Source: Prevotellaceae bacterium UBA2744 (GTDB lineage: Bacteria; Bacteroidota; Bacteroidia; Bacteroidales; Bacteroidaceae). From it: a stretch of 64,000 nucleotides of DNA. The translations under genes were made by a program, and so were the position numbers. The stretch covers positions 16,881-80,880 of the forward strand of contig DEJQ01000027.1 of assembly GCA_002353575.1 (NCBI GenBank). Direction: 5' to 3'. The notes beneath the pieces are model-generated. The model saw only the letters and a list, made by a program, of their open reading frames with translations, was not told where the DNA came from and ran no database searches. Within the stretch, counting starts at the first letter, position 1. Every line of letters starts with the position of its first letter. Below, in pieces: positions 25,300 to 34,156 of this stretch.

Positions 25300-27687
25300 T
25301 TATTGGAAATTAGAGTCCATTTCACTTTCTTCAGCTGGCTCTTTTGGCGCAGAGTTCAGGTCATCCAGTTCGCTGGAACAGAACTCAAAGCCGTTAGGAA
25401 TGGCAAAAGTGTCAGTCTGGGCAATTCCAAAATCCTTATTTGCAAATACCTTCTTAAGGAAATTACCTACAGCAGGCAGGGCAGCTCTTGCACCCTGTCC
25501 GAATGCCATACTGCGAAAATGTATGTCGCGGTCTTCACCACCTACCCAGCAGCCGACAACCAACTTTGGTACAACACCCATGAACCAACCGTCGGCATTC
25601 GAGTTTGTCGTACCAGTCTTACCAATCATATCGGCAGAGATGCCATACTTTTCTGTTCTCAGAGAATGACCCGTTCCGTGGTCTATTACGGCGCGAAGCA
25701 TATCAATCATTTTATAGCATGACTCCTGCGACATCACCTCGTTCATCCTTGGTGTGAAAGTTTCGATTATGTTACCATCCGCATCCTCTATATGTGATAC
25801 GAGCAGCGGAGAGAAACGTACACCATTATTCGCAAATGCAGTATAGGCACTTACCATCTCGCCCACACTCACGTCGCACGGTCCCAGACACAGAGGCAGT
25901 GACGGATGGATATTCTGTGTTGTAATGCCAAACAGATGCAGCATATCTATCAGTGCGTTTGGATTCAGCTGGCTCATCACATATGCTGCAATCCAGTTGT
26001 TCGACTGTGAGAGTCCCCATTTCAGTGTAACCATCTCTCCATACCGAGCCTTCGAACTGTTTCTTGGTGTCCAAGCCATAGGTCCGGAGCCGTATGTCAA
26101 CTGCACGTTCGGAGCCACATCGCATGGGGTAAACCCATTTTCCATTGCCAGAGTATAGAGGAATGGTTTCATCGTAGAGCCGATTTGTCGGCGACCTCCA
26201 CCCAGAATATTATCATATTGGAAATACTTATAGTTTAAGCCGCCTACATATACCTTCACGTGTCCGTTTCGTGGATCCATTGCCATCATGGCAGTTCTCA
26301 GAAAATGCTTATAATAACGGATTGAATCCATTGGAGTCATGTCCACTTCATCGTTCTTACCATACAACATCATCGAAGTCTTCGTATTGAATGCCTTTTC
26401 GATTTCCTCATCACTATATCCGTCTTTCTTCATCACTCTGTAACGTTCACTCTGGCGCATGGCTCTATGCAGTATCTGATCTATCTTCTCCTTTGACAGA
26501 TCCCAGAACGGAGCAGTCGGATTACCAACCTGCTCTTTGTCGAACGCCTTCTGCAAATATCCCGATACGTGGTTTGCCACACACTCCTCAGCATATTGCT
26601 GCATACGACTGTCGATTGTTGTATATATCTTCAGACCGTCGGTATATATATTGTAATGCGAGCCGTCCTTCTTCACGTTTTTGTTACACCATCCGTACAG
26701 AGGGTCGTTTTCCCATGCCAGGCTGTCGTCATAATACTGCTGATACTGCCATGATGCATAATCCTCTCTTTCTGGTTTCTTGGCCATGAACACCCGACGC
26801 AGATACTCGCGGAAATATGGCGCCATACCCTCCTTGTGGTCCTGTCGGTGGAATCGGCTTACGTCCAGAGGTTTTTGCTGTGCCGCCTTCATCTCTTCCG
26901 TAGTCAGATAGCCCGATTTCTTCATTTGTGCCAACACTACGTTACGACGACTACGGCTGCGGTCCAGAAATCGTTTGGGATTGTAGAGTGACGGATTCTT
27001 ACACATACCCACCAAAGTAGCACATTCTTCCAGTGTAAGATCCTGTACGCGGTCGCGTCCGAAATAAGTCTTTGCAGCATTCTTTATGCCCACGGCATTA
27101 TTCAGGAAGTCGAAATAGTTCAGGTACATCGTCAGGATTTCCTCTTTCGTGTAGAATCGTTCCAACTGAACAGCAATATACCATTCGATAGGCTTCTGCA
27201 TCAGACGTTTACGCGTATCGCGAGCCACTTCCGAGTAAAGCTGCTTAGCAAGCTGCTGAGTGATAGTCGAACCACCGCCTGCCGACTTCTGGTTCATGAA
27301 TCCTCGTTTCACGATGGCACGTACTAATGCTCTAAGGTCAACACCAGAGTGCTCAAAGAAGCGTTCATCCTCCGTTGCGACCAGTGCATTCACCAGATTC
27401 TGTGGCAGTGAGTCATAGGTCACCATCACGCGGTTTTCCGATGCATAGCTCCACGTACCCAGCAGTTTATTATCGCTTGTGAACACTCTTGATGCATATT
27501 TATTAATAGGGTTCTCGAGGTCTGAGACAGGTGGCAGTTCACCGAACCATCCCTGCGAGATACTGAAGATAAACAGTGCTATGCAGGCAAAGATAAACAG
27601 AACGAATCCCCACAGTACGATTAGTATTTTAGGCATATGTCCTAAATCCCTTACCTTCTTTTCTTTGTCGTCTGAAACGTTAGTCAT
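25300..27687 (-). CDS. mrcA: penicillin-binding protein 1A (bifunctional)
   Basis: Inner-membrane class A PBP that polymerises and cross-links peptidoglycan. An N-terminal transmembrane helix at about 20-45 precedes the GT51 glycosyltransferase domain, with the catalytic glutamate in ATEDERFFEHSGVDLRA and the GGGSTITQQLAKQL motif. The transpeptidase domain has the nucleophile S504 and K507 in GSTMK, an SNN motif (LSQSNNWIA) and the KTGTT motif (GKTGTTNSNADGW). At 795 residues it is full length, ending in an acidic tail. It lies 20 bases after ung. Confidence 0.95.
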   Translation of the reverse strand: MTNVSDDKEKKVRDLGHMPKILIVLWGFVLFIFACIALFIFSISQGWFGELPPVSDLENPINKYASRVFTSDNKLLGTWSYASENRVMVTYDSLPQNLVNALVATEDERFFEHSGVDLRALVRAIVKRGFMNQKSAGGGSTITQQLAKQLYSEVARDTRKRLMQKPIEWYIAVQLERFYTKEEILTMYLNYFDFLNNAVGIKNAAKTYFGRDRVQDLTLEECATLVGMCKNPSLYNPKRFLDRSRSRRNVVLAQMKKSGYLTTEEMKAAQQKPLDVSRFHRQDHKEGMAPYFREYLRRVFMAKKPEREDYASWQYQQYYDDSLAWENDPLYGWCNKNVKKDGSHYNIYTDGLKIYTTIDSRMQQYAEECVANHVSGYLQKAFDKEQVGNPTAPFWDLSKEKIDQILHRAMRQSERYRVMKKDGYSDEEIEKAFNTKTSMMLYGKNDEVDMTPMDSIRYYKHFLRTAMMAMDPRNGHVKVYVGGLNYKYFQYDNILGGGRRQIGSTMKPFLYTLAMENGFTPCDVAPNVQLTYGSGPMAWTPRNSSKARYGEMVTLKWGLSQSNNWIAAYVMSQLNPNALIDMLHLFGITTQNIHPSLPLCLGPCDVSVGEMVSAYTAFANNGVRFSPLLVSHIEDADGNIIETFTPRMNEVMSQESCYKMIDMLRAVIDHGTGHSLRTEKYGISADMIGKTGTTNSNADGWFMGVVPKLVVGCWVGGEDRDIHFRSMAFGQGARAALPAVGNFLKKVFANKDFGIAQTDTFAIPNGFEFCSSELDDLNSAPKEPAEESEMDSNFQ

Positions 27688-27706
27688 AATATGTTATAGA
27701 ATATTT

Positions 27707-28369
27707 TTACCAATTTATGATAGACTTTCCCGTCTTCGACAGGTAGTCATTTGTCAGCGAGAAATGATGATTACCGAAGAATCCTCTGTATGCAGACAGT
27801 GGTGACGGATGTGCCGAGCGCAGTATATAGTGTTTCTTTGGGTCTATCAGCTTAGCCTTGCTTTGTGCGTAGCTGCCCCACAGAATGAATACCAGACCGT
27901 CTTTCTTCTCGCTGAGTATTCTGATTACAGCATCGGTAAACTCCTCCCATCCTCGTCCTTGGTGTGCACCGGCCTGGTGTTCCCTGACTGTCAATGTAGC
28001 GTTTAGTAGCAGTACTCCCTGTTCTGCCCAGTGGCTCAGGTTTCCCGACTGCGGAATCTCCTTCCCCACGTCGCTTTTCAGTTCCTTGAAGATATTCAAG
28101 AGCGATGGAGGGAACTGCACACCGTCGTTCACCGAGAAGCACAATCCATGTGCCTGCCCTGGTTCGTGATAAGGGTCTTGACCTATCAGTACCACTTTTA
28201 CATTGCTGAAAGGACACAAATCGAATGCATTGAATATCAGTCCTGCCGGAGGATATACCCTGCCATGCTTATATTCCTCCCTGACAAAGTCAGTCAGTTT
28301 GGCAAAGTAAGGCTTGTCAAACTCCGTTTGCAAAACCTCCTTCCAACTCGCCTCAATCCTTACGTTCAT
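27707..28369 (-). CDS. ung: uracil-DNA glycosylase
   Basis: Removes uracil from DNA in base-excision repair. The water-activating loop GQDPYHEPGQAHGLCFSV is near residues 63-80 and the leucine-loop HPSPLSAYRGFFG near 187-199. The ATG at 28369 forms a 4-base ATGA overlap with the stop of the PqqD-like gene and gives 220 residues, the normal Ung length; the frame continues to 28393 inside the upstream gene. Confidence 0.95.
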   Translation of the reverse strand: MNVRIEASWKEVLQTEFDKPYFAKLTDFVREEYKHGRVYPPAGLIFNAFDLCPFSNVKVVLIGQDPYHEPGQAHGLCFSVNDGVQFPPSLLNIFKELKSDVGKEIPQSGNLSHWAEQGVLLLNATLTVREHQAGAHQGRGWEEFTDAVIRILSEKKDGLVFILWGSYAQSKAKLIDPKKHYILRSAHPSPLSAYRGFFGNHHFSLTNDYLSKTGKSIINW

Positions 28370-28632
28370 CCCGCCAGCCCAATCTTCTTCCACTCCTCGG
28401 CAAGTGCTTCGGCATCCTTTCTTGCAGTTTCTTCATCCACTTCGTATTCGTCAGTCAGCACCTTTATCATATCGTCTATTCCAAACTCCTTACCCACGAC
28501 AGCTGTCCAAACCGATGCAGCCGATTCGTTTAGAGTGATTATTTGCGAAAAATTAATATTTTCCACTCCGTGAGAGATGACGATATTCTCTCCACAGATA
28601 GTACGTAATTCAAAACCTTCTTTAATCTTCAT
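28366..28632 (-). CDS. PqqD-like peptide chaperone domain protein
   Basis: 88-residue protein that fits the PqqD/RiPP recognition element family: an N-terminal three-strand start (FELRTICGENIVISHG), then LNESAASVWTAV and the helix-turn-helix-like tail DEETARKDAEALAEEWKKIG. Such proteins bind the leader of a peptide substrate for a modifying enzyme. No radical SAM enzyme or precursor is adjacent; the HprK-like kinase and S26-like protease genes just upstream are the probable partners. It has its own -7 box and is translationally coupled to ung. Confidence 0.8.
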   Translation of the reverse strand: MKIKEGFELRTICGENIVISHGVENINFSQIITLNESAASVWTAVVGKEFGIDDMIKVLTDEYEVDEETARKDAEALAEEWKKIGLAG

Positions 28633-28664
28633 TTAAAAAAAACAGATGTTTATATAAACTCCTG

Positions 28665-28672
28665 CAAAGTTA
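28665..28672 (-). promoter_or_regulatory. -7 box for the PqqD-like/ung/mrcA/kdsB unit
   Basis: On the minus strand TAACTTTG at 28672-28665, 33 bases before the PqqD-like start. The -33 position has only a weak TTTCG. Confidence 0.5.
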
Positions 28673-28719
28673 TATAAAAATCTTCTACCTACGAAAAAAG
28701 AAGTGCAGAATATTTCCGA

Positions 28720-29199
28720 TTATTTTCTCTGCCATCTTTGTGGCAGTTGGTGCATAGCCAATAGTCGGTATAAAGCAAGCATATAGCGACGTATAGGGAC
28801 GAGTCGTGTCCATACGAAAGAATAAGTCTTCCACAGTTTGGAAGTCCTTAGATCATATGTTTTCCCGTTTCTCACCACGGCGATGAGCCTTGCCCTCACG
28901 TCTTCCTCCATGCATCGTTCTGTTCCCTGTACATTACCGTCCCCTCTCAGAGTCACGCTTCCGTCAGCAATCCTTACTATCCTGTGGCATACGAACACAC
29001 CATTGCGAATCTCAGCCAACACAGCGTCCCCTACCCTTATTCCATCATTTATCTTTGCAAATATCAGACCGTCACGCCCGTTATGGATAAACGGCATCAT
29101 GCTATTGCCCCTGGCTGTGATCGTGACAGTGTGTCCTTCGTTTATCAGTTCCACCACCTGTGGTAAGAACACCTCATTCTGCATCTGAAGAATTTCCAT
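28720..29199 (-). CDS. S24/S26 (SipW-like) signal peptidase family protein
   Basis: 159-residue serine-protease-like protein. The nucleophile motif GNSMMPFI is at about residues 31-38. A histidine follows in FVCHRIVRI near 70, and VTLRGDGNVQG near 83. Histidine in place of the bacterial lysine is the pattern of the SipW/archaeal/ER type of signal peptidase. There is no N-terminal membrane helix; the hydrophobic C-terminal part (TYSFVWTRLVPIRRYMLALYRLL) may attach to the membrane. It sits between the HprK-like and PqqD-like genes, so a role as maturation protease for a peptide is possible. Confidence 0.75.
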   Translation of the reverse strand: MEILQMQNEVFLPQVVELINEGHTVTITARGNSMMPFIHNGRDGLIFAKINDGIRVGDAVLAEIRNGVFVCHRIVRIADGSVTLRGDGNVQGTERCMEEDVRARLIAVVRNGKTYDLRTSKLWKTYSFVWTRLVPIRRYMLALYRLLAMHQLPQRWQRK

Positions 29200-29212
29200 C
29201 TCCCCGTTTCCT

Positions 29213-30097
29213 CTATACAGCTCTTATGGTTTTATAACTCAGTTGGCATGCAGCCTCGTCGGGCAGACACTCCAGCAGATAGCTCTTCGAATGTTCCATA
29301 ACCGCCTTGATCGTGTCACACACACCGGTGTAGTTTCTCTCGTCCCATTTCATTACCGAACACGAAGGTAGCAGCGAAGCAAAAGTCTCCACTACGGTCA
29401 TAGGTCTTATCTCATTATACGGAGCCTGCTTCAGTTGTAAAAATGCCCCTACGGGTGCATCTGTATTTCTGTAGCAAGGAGTCTTTCCGCTCCATGGCGA
29501 ACCATATACCCTCACTGTGCCGTCCTCTTCAGCTCTTACTACGGGGTTGTCATCGTTCATCAAATCTGTACCTTCTATATGTTTCAGCCACAGCCCAGTA
29601 TGCGTGCTCTTTCCTGTTCCGCTCACACCGAGGCACAGATATCCGTAGCCGTCCTTTCTCACTACCGATGCATGCATCAGCACCGTCTGTCTGAGTGACC
29701 CTGCAAAGGCATACATCATCATCAAGGCATTGTTCAGTCCGAACTTACGCATCGACAGTGTTCCGTTCAATCTCACAACAGACTTGTCGAACGTAGCATT
29801 CGTTTCCATCATACTGCATCGTTTACCTTCCGGGTTCGATACAACAATCTGGTACGCCCCCTCTTCCGTTCTATACACATCGTGCATATTCCCTCCGCAG
29901 TCGAAATGTCCTATCTCCTTCCCCCTCTTCTCCGGATGCCAATCATCATCAACTATCATATTGAACATCACGTTCTCTCCTTCTGCCGCATCAATTTCAA
30001 ACGGTTTACTCGACACTACAAGTTCATCAGTATTCCTCTCATCCTGAAATACCAACTCATACACATGTCCACCAACCTTATAATATTTTCTTTCCAT
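29213..30097 (-). CDS. HPr-kinase-like / PEP-carboxykinase-like P-loop protein
   Basis: 294-residue protein with the Walker A motif GVSGTGKSTHTGLW near residues 156-169, followed by NDDNPVVR (Walker B-like aspartates) and a YGSPWSGKTPCYRN segment, as in HprK/PckA-type kinases. These domains recur next to PqqD-like proteins; in lasso-peptide clusters of Firmicutes a homologous kinase phosphorylates the precursor. The N-terminal 120 residues are a separate beta-rich domain. No HPr gene is nearby. Function as a peptide or protein serine kinase is inferred, not shown. Confidence 0.75.
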   Translation of the reverse strand: MERKYYKVGGHVYELVFQDERNTDELVVSSKPFEIDAAEGENVMFNMIVDDDWHPEKRGKEIGHFDCGGNMHDVYRTEEGAYQIVVSNPEGKRCSMMETNATFDKSVVRLNGTLSMRKFGLNNALMMMYAFAGSLRQTVLMHASVVRKDGYGYLCLGVSGTGKSTHTGLWLKHIEGTDLMNDDNPVVRAEEDGTVRVYGSPWSGKTPCYRNTDAPVGAFLQLKQAPYNEIRPMTVVETFASLLPSCSVMKWDERNYTGVCDTIKAVMEHSKSYLLECLPDEAACQLSYKTIRAV

Positions 30098-30133
30098 TTT
30101 TTATCTATTACTTCTTACCTCAAACTTCTCACC

Positions 30134-31399
30134 TCACTCCCACACAGCCTGTGCCCACGGAGTATCGTAATACCCTCCGGCATAATACCTGAAATTGTAT
30201 TTTTCTGCATATTTCTTCAGCGGCACATGCATTGCCACACCGCTATATTGTTTGCCATCTACAGTCTTATAAGTTTTACTCATCACATCCGAAAACCATG
30301 TATTCGTATATGCACTCTTGATAATAATCTTGTCCAGTTCAGTCAGCCACTCAGTCATATCCTCCTCATCCATCACTTTCATCATCAGCCCCTTTATATC
30401 GAAAAAATCAGGATAGCAGTAATCCCCCCAAACGCCTGTATAATAGTCATACCAGTAATAATCCAGAATAGTTGGCTTGCTGTCTCCATTTACATACTCA
30501 GCTTCGAGTAGTTTCTGCTTGTACTTCTGAACGTAAGGACGTGTCACTTGAGCAAACGCTTCAAGTTTACTGCAATCCACAGCCGACAGCAGAATGCCAT
30601 ACGAAGTTGACCATCTATAAGCCTCGTAATAAGTATCCACCATACCCTCTACATAATTATTATCACTATACATAGGCTTCAGTATCGTATGGTATGGTGC
30701 TCCGTCGCCCGGCACTTCAGCAGGCGAACTTATAATTGCCTTTGCAACATTCCTCAGCGTATATAGGACTTCGATTGACTGCATGAAGCAGGCATCGAAA
30801 ATGATGAAATCCATCATGCCTACATCATTTATCGCCTGGGCAATCTCATCAATATCCATCTTATATCCAGTCTTCTTATCGTTACTGTTATCCACGCCAA
30901 ACGACCTGGTCTTCACCCCGTAAGTCTTCTCGTTCATGCTTGGATAGACAGGAATCCATCCGTTACCGTGCGACCACATTACCAGTCCGTAGCTTGCAGC
31001 CTTGTAGTGCTCCACAGTGTACTGCAGAACCCACTTCAGTTGGTCATACGTACATGAATTCACCTCCGTATCGAATTGGTAAATCGGGGTCAGTTCCTGC
31101 AGTTTCTTTCCCGCACATCCAAAGGTCACGTCATATATTCGCGGTTCCGATGCGTCATCCAAGTAAACTACCAGATGATCCTTGTCACTCATATACTTCG
31201 CACCCACCAACATCTCCTTTATATCGGTAGAAGCCTGCGATGACATATTATTATCGGCTACGGCATAAACCAAAACGGTACGACCTTCCGTCGTACCATA
31301 TCGTTCCGGTTGCGGTTCATTCTTTGCGTCATCCTTCTTACAGGCGAACAGCAACACAGTGACTACTAAAAATATTATAATGTGTCCTGCCCTGCTCAC
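30134..31399 (-). CDS. clostripain-family (C11) cysteine peptidase, lipoprotein
   Basis: 421-residue predicted surface or periplasmic peptidase. A signal peptide ends in a lipobox with cysteine in LLFACKKD near residue 20. The clan CD dyad is visible: histidine in VMWSHGNGW near 145 and cysteine in FIIFDACFMQSIEVLY near 205. The family cleaves after Arg or Lys in known members. It overlaps the upstream gene by 4 bases (ATGA), and the kinase-like gene follows after 37 bases. Confidence 0.88.
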   Translation of the reverse strand: MSRAGHIIIFLVVTVLLFACKKDDAKNEPQPERYGTTEGRTVLVYAVADNNMSSQASTDIKEMLVGAKYMSDKDHLVVYLDDASEPRIYDVTFGCAGKKLQELTPIYQFDTEVNSCTYDQLKWVLQYTVEHYKAASYGLVMWSHGNGWIPVYPSMNEKTYGVKTRSFGVDNSNDKKTGYKMDIDEIAQAINDVGMMDFIIFDACFMQSIEVLYTLRNVAKAIISSPAEVPGDGAPYHTILKPMYSDNNYVEGMVDTYYEAYRWSTSYGILLSAVDCSKLEAFAQVTRPYVQKYKQKLLEAEYVNGDSKPTILDYYWYDYYTGVWGDYCYPDFFDIKGLMMKVMDEEDMTEWLTELDKIIIKSAYTNTWFSDVMSKTYKTVDGKQYSGVAMHVPLKKYAEKYNFRYYAGGYYDTPWAQAVWE

Positions 31400-31932
31400 T
31401 TCTTTACTTCGTTTTGAGATACCTGTTCTTCATTCTGTTGCTGAGTCTCTTCCTTGCTTTCTTTATATCGCATATCCAGCGGATGCTTAAAGCGGAACTC
31501 ATCCAGAATGACCGTAGTGACTTCCTTGTCATTATGAGCCAGATAGCGTTTTCTCACCTTGGCCAGCTTCTTCTTCAGGGTCTCCTTTTTCTCGCTGAAG
31601 AAGACCGCAACAGTCTGATTGCCTTCCTCCAGCACACCCTCCACATAACTCTGCAGTTGTAGGCTCATTGCCGAACGGAAAGGCAAAAACTTAGTTTTCT
31701 TCTGAATAGCAAGACTATCTACCTCACTAATCTCAGTGATAAACACTTCGTCTCCTCCGAGTCGTTGCGACACACCGAACACATACACTTTGCCGGCAGT
31801 CTTCTCCATAACGAACGGATCATGTGCCCCCTGATCCTTCTTAGTCTTATTTTTCTGTGCTGCGGCAGTGCTCCATGTAGCAGCCACAGTCACAGCCAGA
31901 AGTACAGAAACTATATATTTTATCAGCACCAT
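31396..31932 (-). CDS. secreted protein of unknown function
   Basis: 178 residues with a clear signal peptide (cleavage near TAAAQ, residue 25). The mature part has a short beta-rich region (GKVYVFGVSQRLGGDEVFITEI), a lysine-rich helix near 115-135 and a Glu/Gln-rich C-terminal tail. No family recognised. It begins one base after the rpoD stop and overlaps the C11 peptidase gene by 4 bases, so it is co-transcribed with both. Confidence 0.7.
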   Translation of the reverse strand: MVLIKYIVSVLLAVTVAATWSTAAAQKNKTKKDQGAHDPFVMEKTAGKVYVFGVSQRLGGDEVFITEISEVDSLAIQKKTKFLPFRSAMSLQLQSYVEGVLEEGNQTVAVFFSEKKETLKKKLAKVRKRYLAHNDKEVTTVILDEFRFKHPLDMRYKESKEETQQQNEEQVSQNEVKK

Positions 31933-31933
31933 A

Positions 31934-32794
31934 TTATCCTAAGTACGACTTCAGCAGTTTATTCCTGGAATTAGCTCTCAGTCGGCGAATAGCCTTCTCC
32001 TTGATTTGGCGCACACGCTCACGCGTCAGATTGAATCGGTCGCCTATCTCCTCCAAAGTCTTCTCCTGTTCGCCGATACCAAAGAACATACGGATTATCT
32101 CTTTTTCCCTTGGAGTCAGAGTGTCCAGTGTGCGGTCAATCTCCTTCGACAGTGACTCGCTCACCAGCGAACGGTCAGCCATAGGCGAATCATCATTCAC
32201 CAGCACATCCAGCAGACTGTTATCCTCACCCTCTACAAATGGAGCGTCCACGCTGATGTGTCGTCCGCTCACCTTCATAGTGTCAGCCACCTTATCTACG
32301 GGCAAGTCGAGCTGTTCAGCCAGTTCCTCGGCCGATGGGCGTCGTTCGTTCTCCTGTTCAAACTTCGAGAAAGCCTTGCTGATTTTATTCAGCGACCCCA
32401 CCTGATTCAGAGGCAGACGGACGATACGGCTCTGTTCAGCCAATGCCTGCAGAATACTCTGGCGAATCCACCATACAGCATAACTGATAAACTTAAAACC
32501 GCGAGTCTCGTCAAACTTCTCAGCAGCCTTAATCAGTCCCAAGTTACCCTCATTGATGAGGTCAGGCAGACTCAGTCCCTGATTCTGGTACTGCTTAGCC
32601 ACCGACACCACGAAACGAAGGTTAGCCCTGGTCAGTTTTTCCAAGGCACGGCGGTCACCCTTACGGATGCGTCCTGCCAGTTCTACTTCCTCTTCAACGG
32701 TAATCAATTCCTCATGACCGATCTCCTGTAAATACTTATCAAGCGAAGCACTCTCTCGGTTGGTGATGCTCTTCGTAATCTTTAATTGTCTCAT
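31934..32794 (-). CDS. rpoD: primary sigma factor, Bacteroidetes type (RpoD)
   Basis: 286-residue housekeeping sigma-70 factor. The start MRQLKITKSITNRES is the family start; the open frame reaches 32836 but that part overlaps the promoter. It lacks region 1.1. Region 1.2 (SLDKYLQEIG), region 2 with LIQ-type helices (NEGNLGLIKAAEKFDETRGFKF split over 90-115; YAVWWIRQSI), region 3 and region 4.2 (NLTRERVRQIKEKAIRRLR) are all present. This protein reads the TTTG / TAnnTTTG promoters noted across the window. Two further genes follow in the same direction. Confidence 0.96.
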   Translation of the reverse strand: MRQLKITKSITNRESASLDKYLQEIGHEELITVEEEVELAGRIRKGDRRALEKLTRANLRFVVSVAKQYQNQGLSLPDLINEGNLGLIKAAEKFDETRGFKFISYAVWWIRQSILQALAEQSRIVRLPLNQVGSLNKISKAFSKFEQENERRPSAEELAEQLDLPVDKVADTMKVSGRHISVDAPFVEGEDNSLLDVLVNDDSPMADRSLVSESLSKEIDRTLDTLTPREKEIIRMFFGIGEQEKTLEEIGDRFNLTRERVRQIKEKAIRRLRANSRNKLLKSYLG

Positions 32795-32844
32795 ACAGAA
32801 TAAACTATAAAAACCTTTACGTGCGTATGCGCACAATTAGCTTG

Positions 32845-32852
32845 CAAAATTA
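32845..32852 (-). promoter_or_regulatory. -7 box for rpoD
   Basis: On the minus strand TAATTTTG at 32852-32845, about 50 bases before the rpoD ATG. A small inverted repeat GTGCG-TATG-CGCAC (32821-32834) lies at the expected transcript start. Confidence 0.55.
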
Positions 32853-33065
32853 TAAATTTCCCTTCAATTAAAGAGCAACTTTCCCTAAAAAAAATCAAAA
32901 AACACCATTTTTTCAGATTTCTTCACTTTTACCATCCATCATCTTCTTTCCATCAATAAGAGCGGTAATTTGGAGGTTACTGCCCCCAACCTGCCTGGGC
33001 TGACTAAAGGAATGAGGTTTTAAGGAAAAACTTACAAAAGAATGCTAACGTTGAGGTTGATATGT
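32853..33065. other. rpoD-pheS intergenic stretch with a coding-like relic
   Basis: Most of the 318-base gap between rpoD and pheS. On the minus strand 33043-32909 reads as an open stretch of about 43 codons without a start codon, containing QPRQVGGSNLQITALIDG, bounded by TAG and TGA. It looks like a fragment of a lost gene or a dispersed element. The + strand segment 32961-32985 can fold as GCGGTAA/TTACTGC. Nothing else was seen apart from the two promoters. Confidence 0.35.
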
Positions 33066-33096
33066 TTTGTGCTTCCAAAAAAAACTTGTACCTTCG
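33066..33096 (+). promoter_or_regulatory. pheS promoter
   Basis: TTTG at 33066-33069, a 19-base spacer and TACCTTCG at 33089-33096; start codon about 20 bases downstream. No T-box or attenuator leader fits in this short leader. Confidence 0.75.
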
Positions 33097-33112
33097 CAGA
33101 AAATTTGAAATT

Positions 33113-34135
33113 ATGATGTTAGAGAAAATACAGAATCTGCTTGCTGAGGTGGAGCAACTGAAGGCTAAGAATGCTGAGGATATCGAGGCTCTGCGAATCA
33201 AGTATCTGAGTAAGAAGGGTGAGATTACAGCCCTGATGAATGATTTCCGTAGTGTGCCGGCTGAGCAGAAGAAGGAAATCGGTATCAAGATTAACGAACT
33301 GAAGAATAAGGCTCAGGAGGTTATCAACGGACTGAGACAGACGCTGCAGCAGAGCGACGGTGAGGAAACTAATATCGATATCACCCGTACCGCCTACCCT
33401 GTTGAACTGGGTACACGTCACCCGCTGACGATAGTAAAGAACGAAATCGTTGACATTTTCTCAAGACTGGGCTTCTCGCTGGCCGAGGGACCAGAGGTGG
33501 AAGATGACTGGCACGTGTTCTCGAGCATGAATTTTGCTGAAGATCACCCAGCACGCGATATGCAGGATACGTTCTTCGTAGAGGCTCATCCGGACATCAT
33601 TCTGCGTACGCACACCAGTTCTGTGCAGAGCCGCGTGATGGAACGCACCCAGCCGCCAATCCGAATCGTGTGTCCGGGACGCGTGTATAGAAACGAGGCC
33701 ATATCGGCCCGTGCCCACTGCTTCTTCCACCAGGTGGAGGGTCTGTACGTAGATACCGACGTGAGCTTCACCGACCTGATGCAGGTGTTGCTGCTGTTCT
33801 CGAGAGAAATGTTCGGCGAGGATACTCAGATACGTATGCGCCCGAGCTACTTCCCGTTCACCGAACCGAGTGCCGAGATGGACGTGAGCTGTACGCTCTG
33901 CAAGGGCAAGGGATGCTCGATGTGTAAGGGCAGCGGATGGCTCGAGATTCTGGGTTGCGGAATGGTGCACCCGAGAGTACTGGAACTTAACGGCATCGAC
34001 TCCACGAAGTATAAGGGTTATGCTTTTGGTATGGGTGTAGAGCGCATAGCAAACCTGAAGTACCAGGTGAAGGACCTGCGACTGTTCTCAGAAAATGATG
34101 TACGATTCCTGAAAGAATTTGAAGCCGCTAATTGA
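33113..34135 (+). CDS. pheS: phenylalanine--tRNA ligase alpha subunit
   Basis: Catalytic subunit of phenylalanyl-tRNA synthetase. An N-terminal coiled coil (about 1-85) precedes the class II core: motif 1 around TRHPLTIVKNEIVDIFSRLGF, motif 2 FFHQVEGLYVD near 200, and motif 3 GMGVERIANLKYQVKDLR at the end. A cysteine-rich insert CTLCKGKGCSMCKGSGW is seen, as in many bacterial PheS. ATG at 33113 or 33116 is used because the longer frame runs through the promoter. 340 residues. The beta subunit gene is not adjacent. Confidence 0.96.
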   Translation: MMLEKIQNLLAEVEQLKAKNAEDIEALRIKYLSKKGEITALMNDFRSVPAEQKKEIGIKINELKNKAQEVINGLRQTLQQSDGEETNIDITRTAYPVELGTRHPLTIVKNEIVDIFSRLGFSLAEGPEVEDDWHVFSSMNFAEDHPARDMQDTFFVEAHPDIILRTHTSSVQSRVMERTQPPIRIVCPGRVYRNEAISARAHCFFHQVEGLYVDTDVSFTDLMQVLLLFSREMFGEDTQIRMRPSYFPFTEPSAEMDVSCTLCKGKGCSMCKGSGWLEILGCGMVHPRVLELNGIDSTKYKGYAFGMGVERIANLKYQVKDLRLFSENDVRFLKEFEAAN

Positions 34136-34156
34136 TAATAAAAACTGAATAAAACA

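Noticed and set aside
25090..25722. 210-codon + strand frame over kdsB and mrcA
   Set aside because: It lies fully antisense to two well-supported genes and has no recognisable domain.
32870..33112. T-box or attenuator leader for pheS
   Set aside because: The pheS promoter lies 17-47 bases before the start codon, so the folded sequences upstream are not in the transcript.
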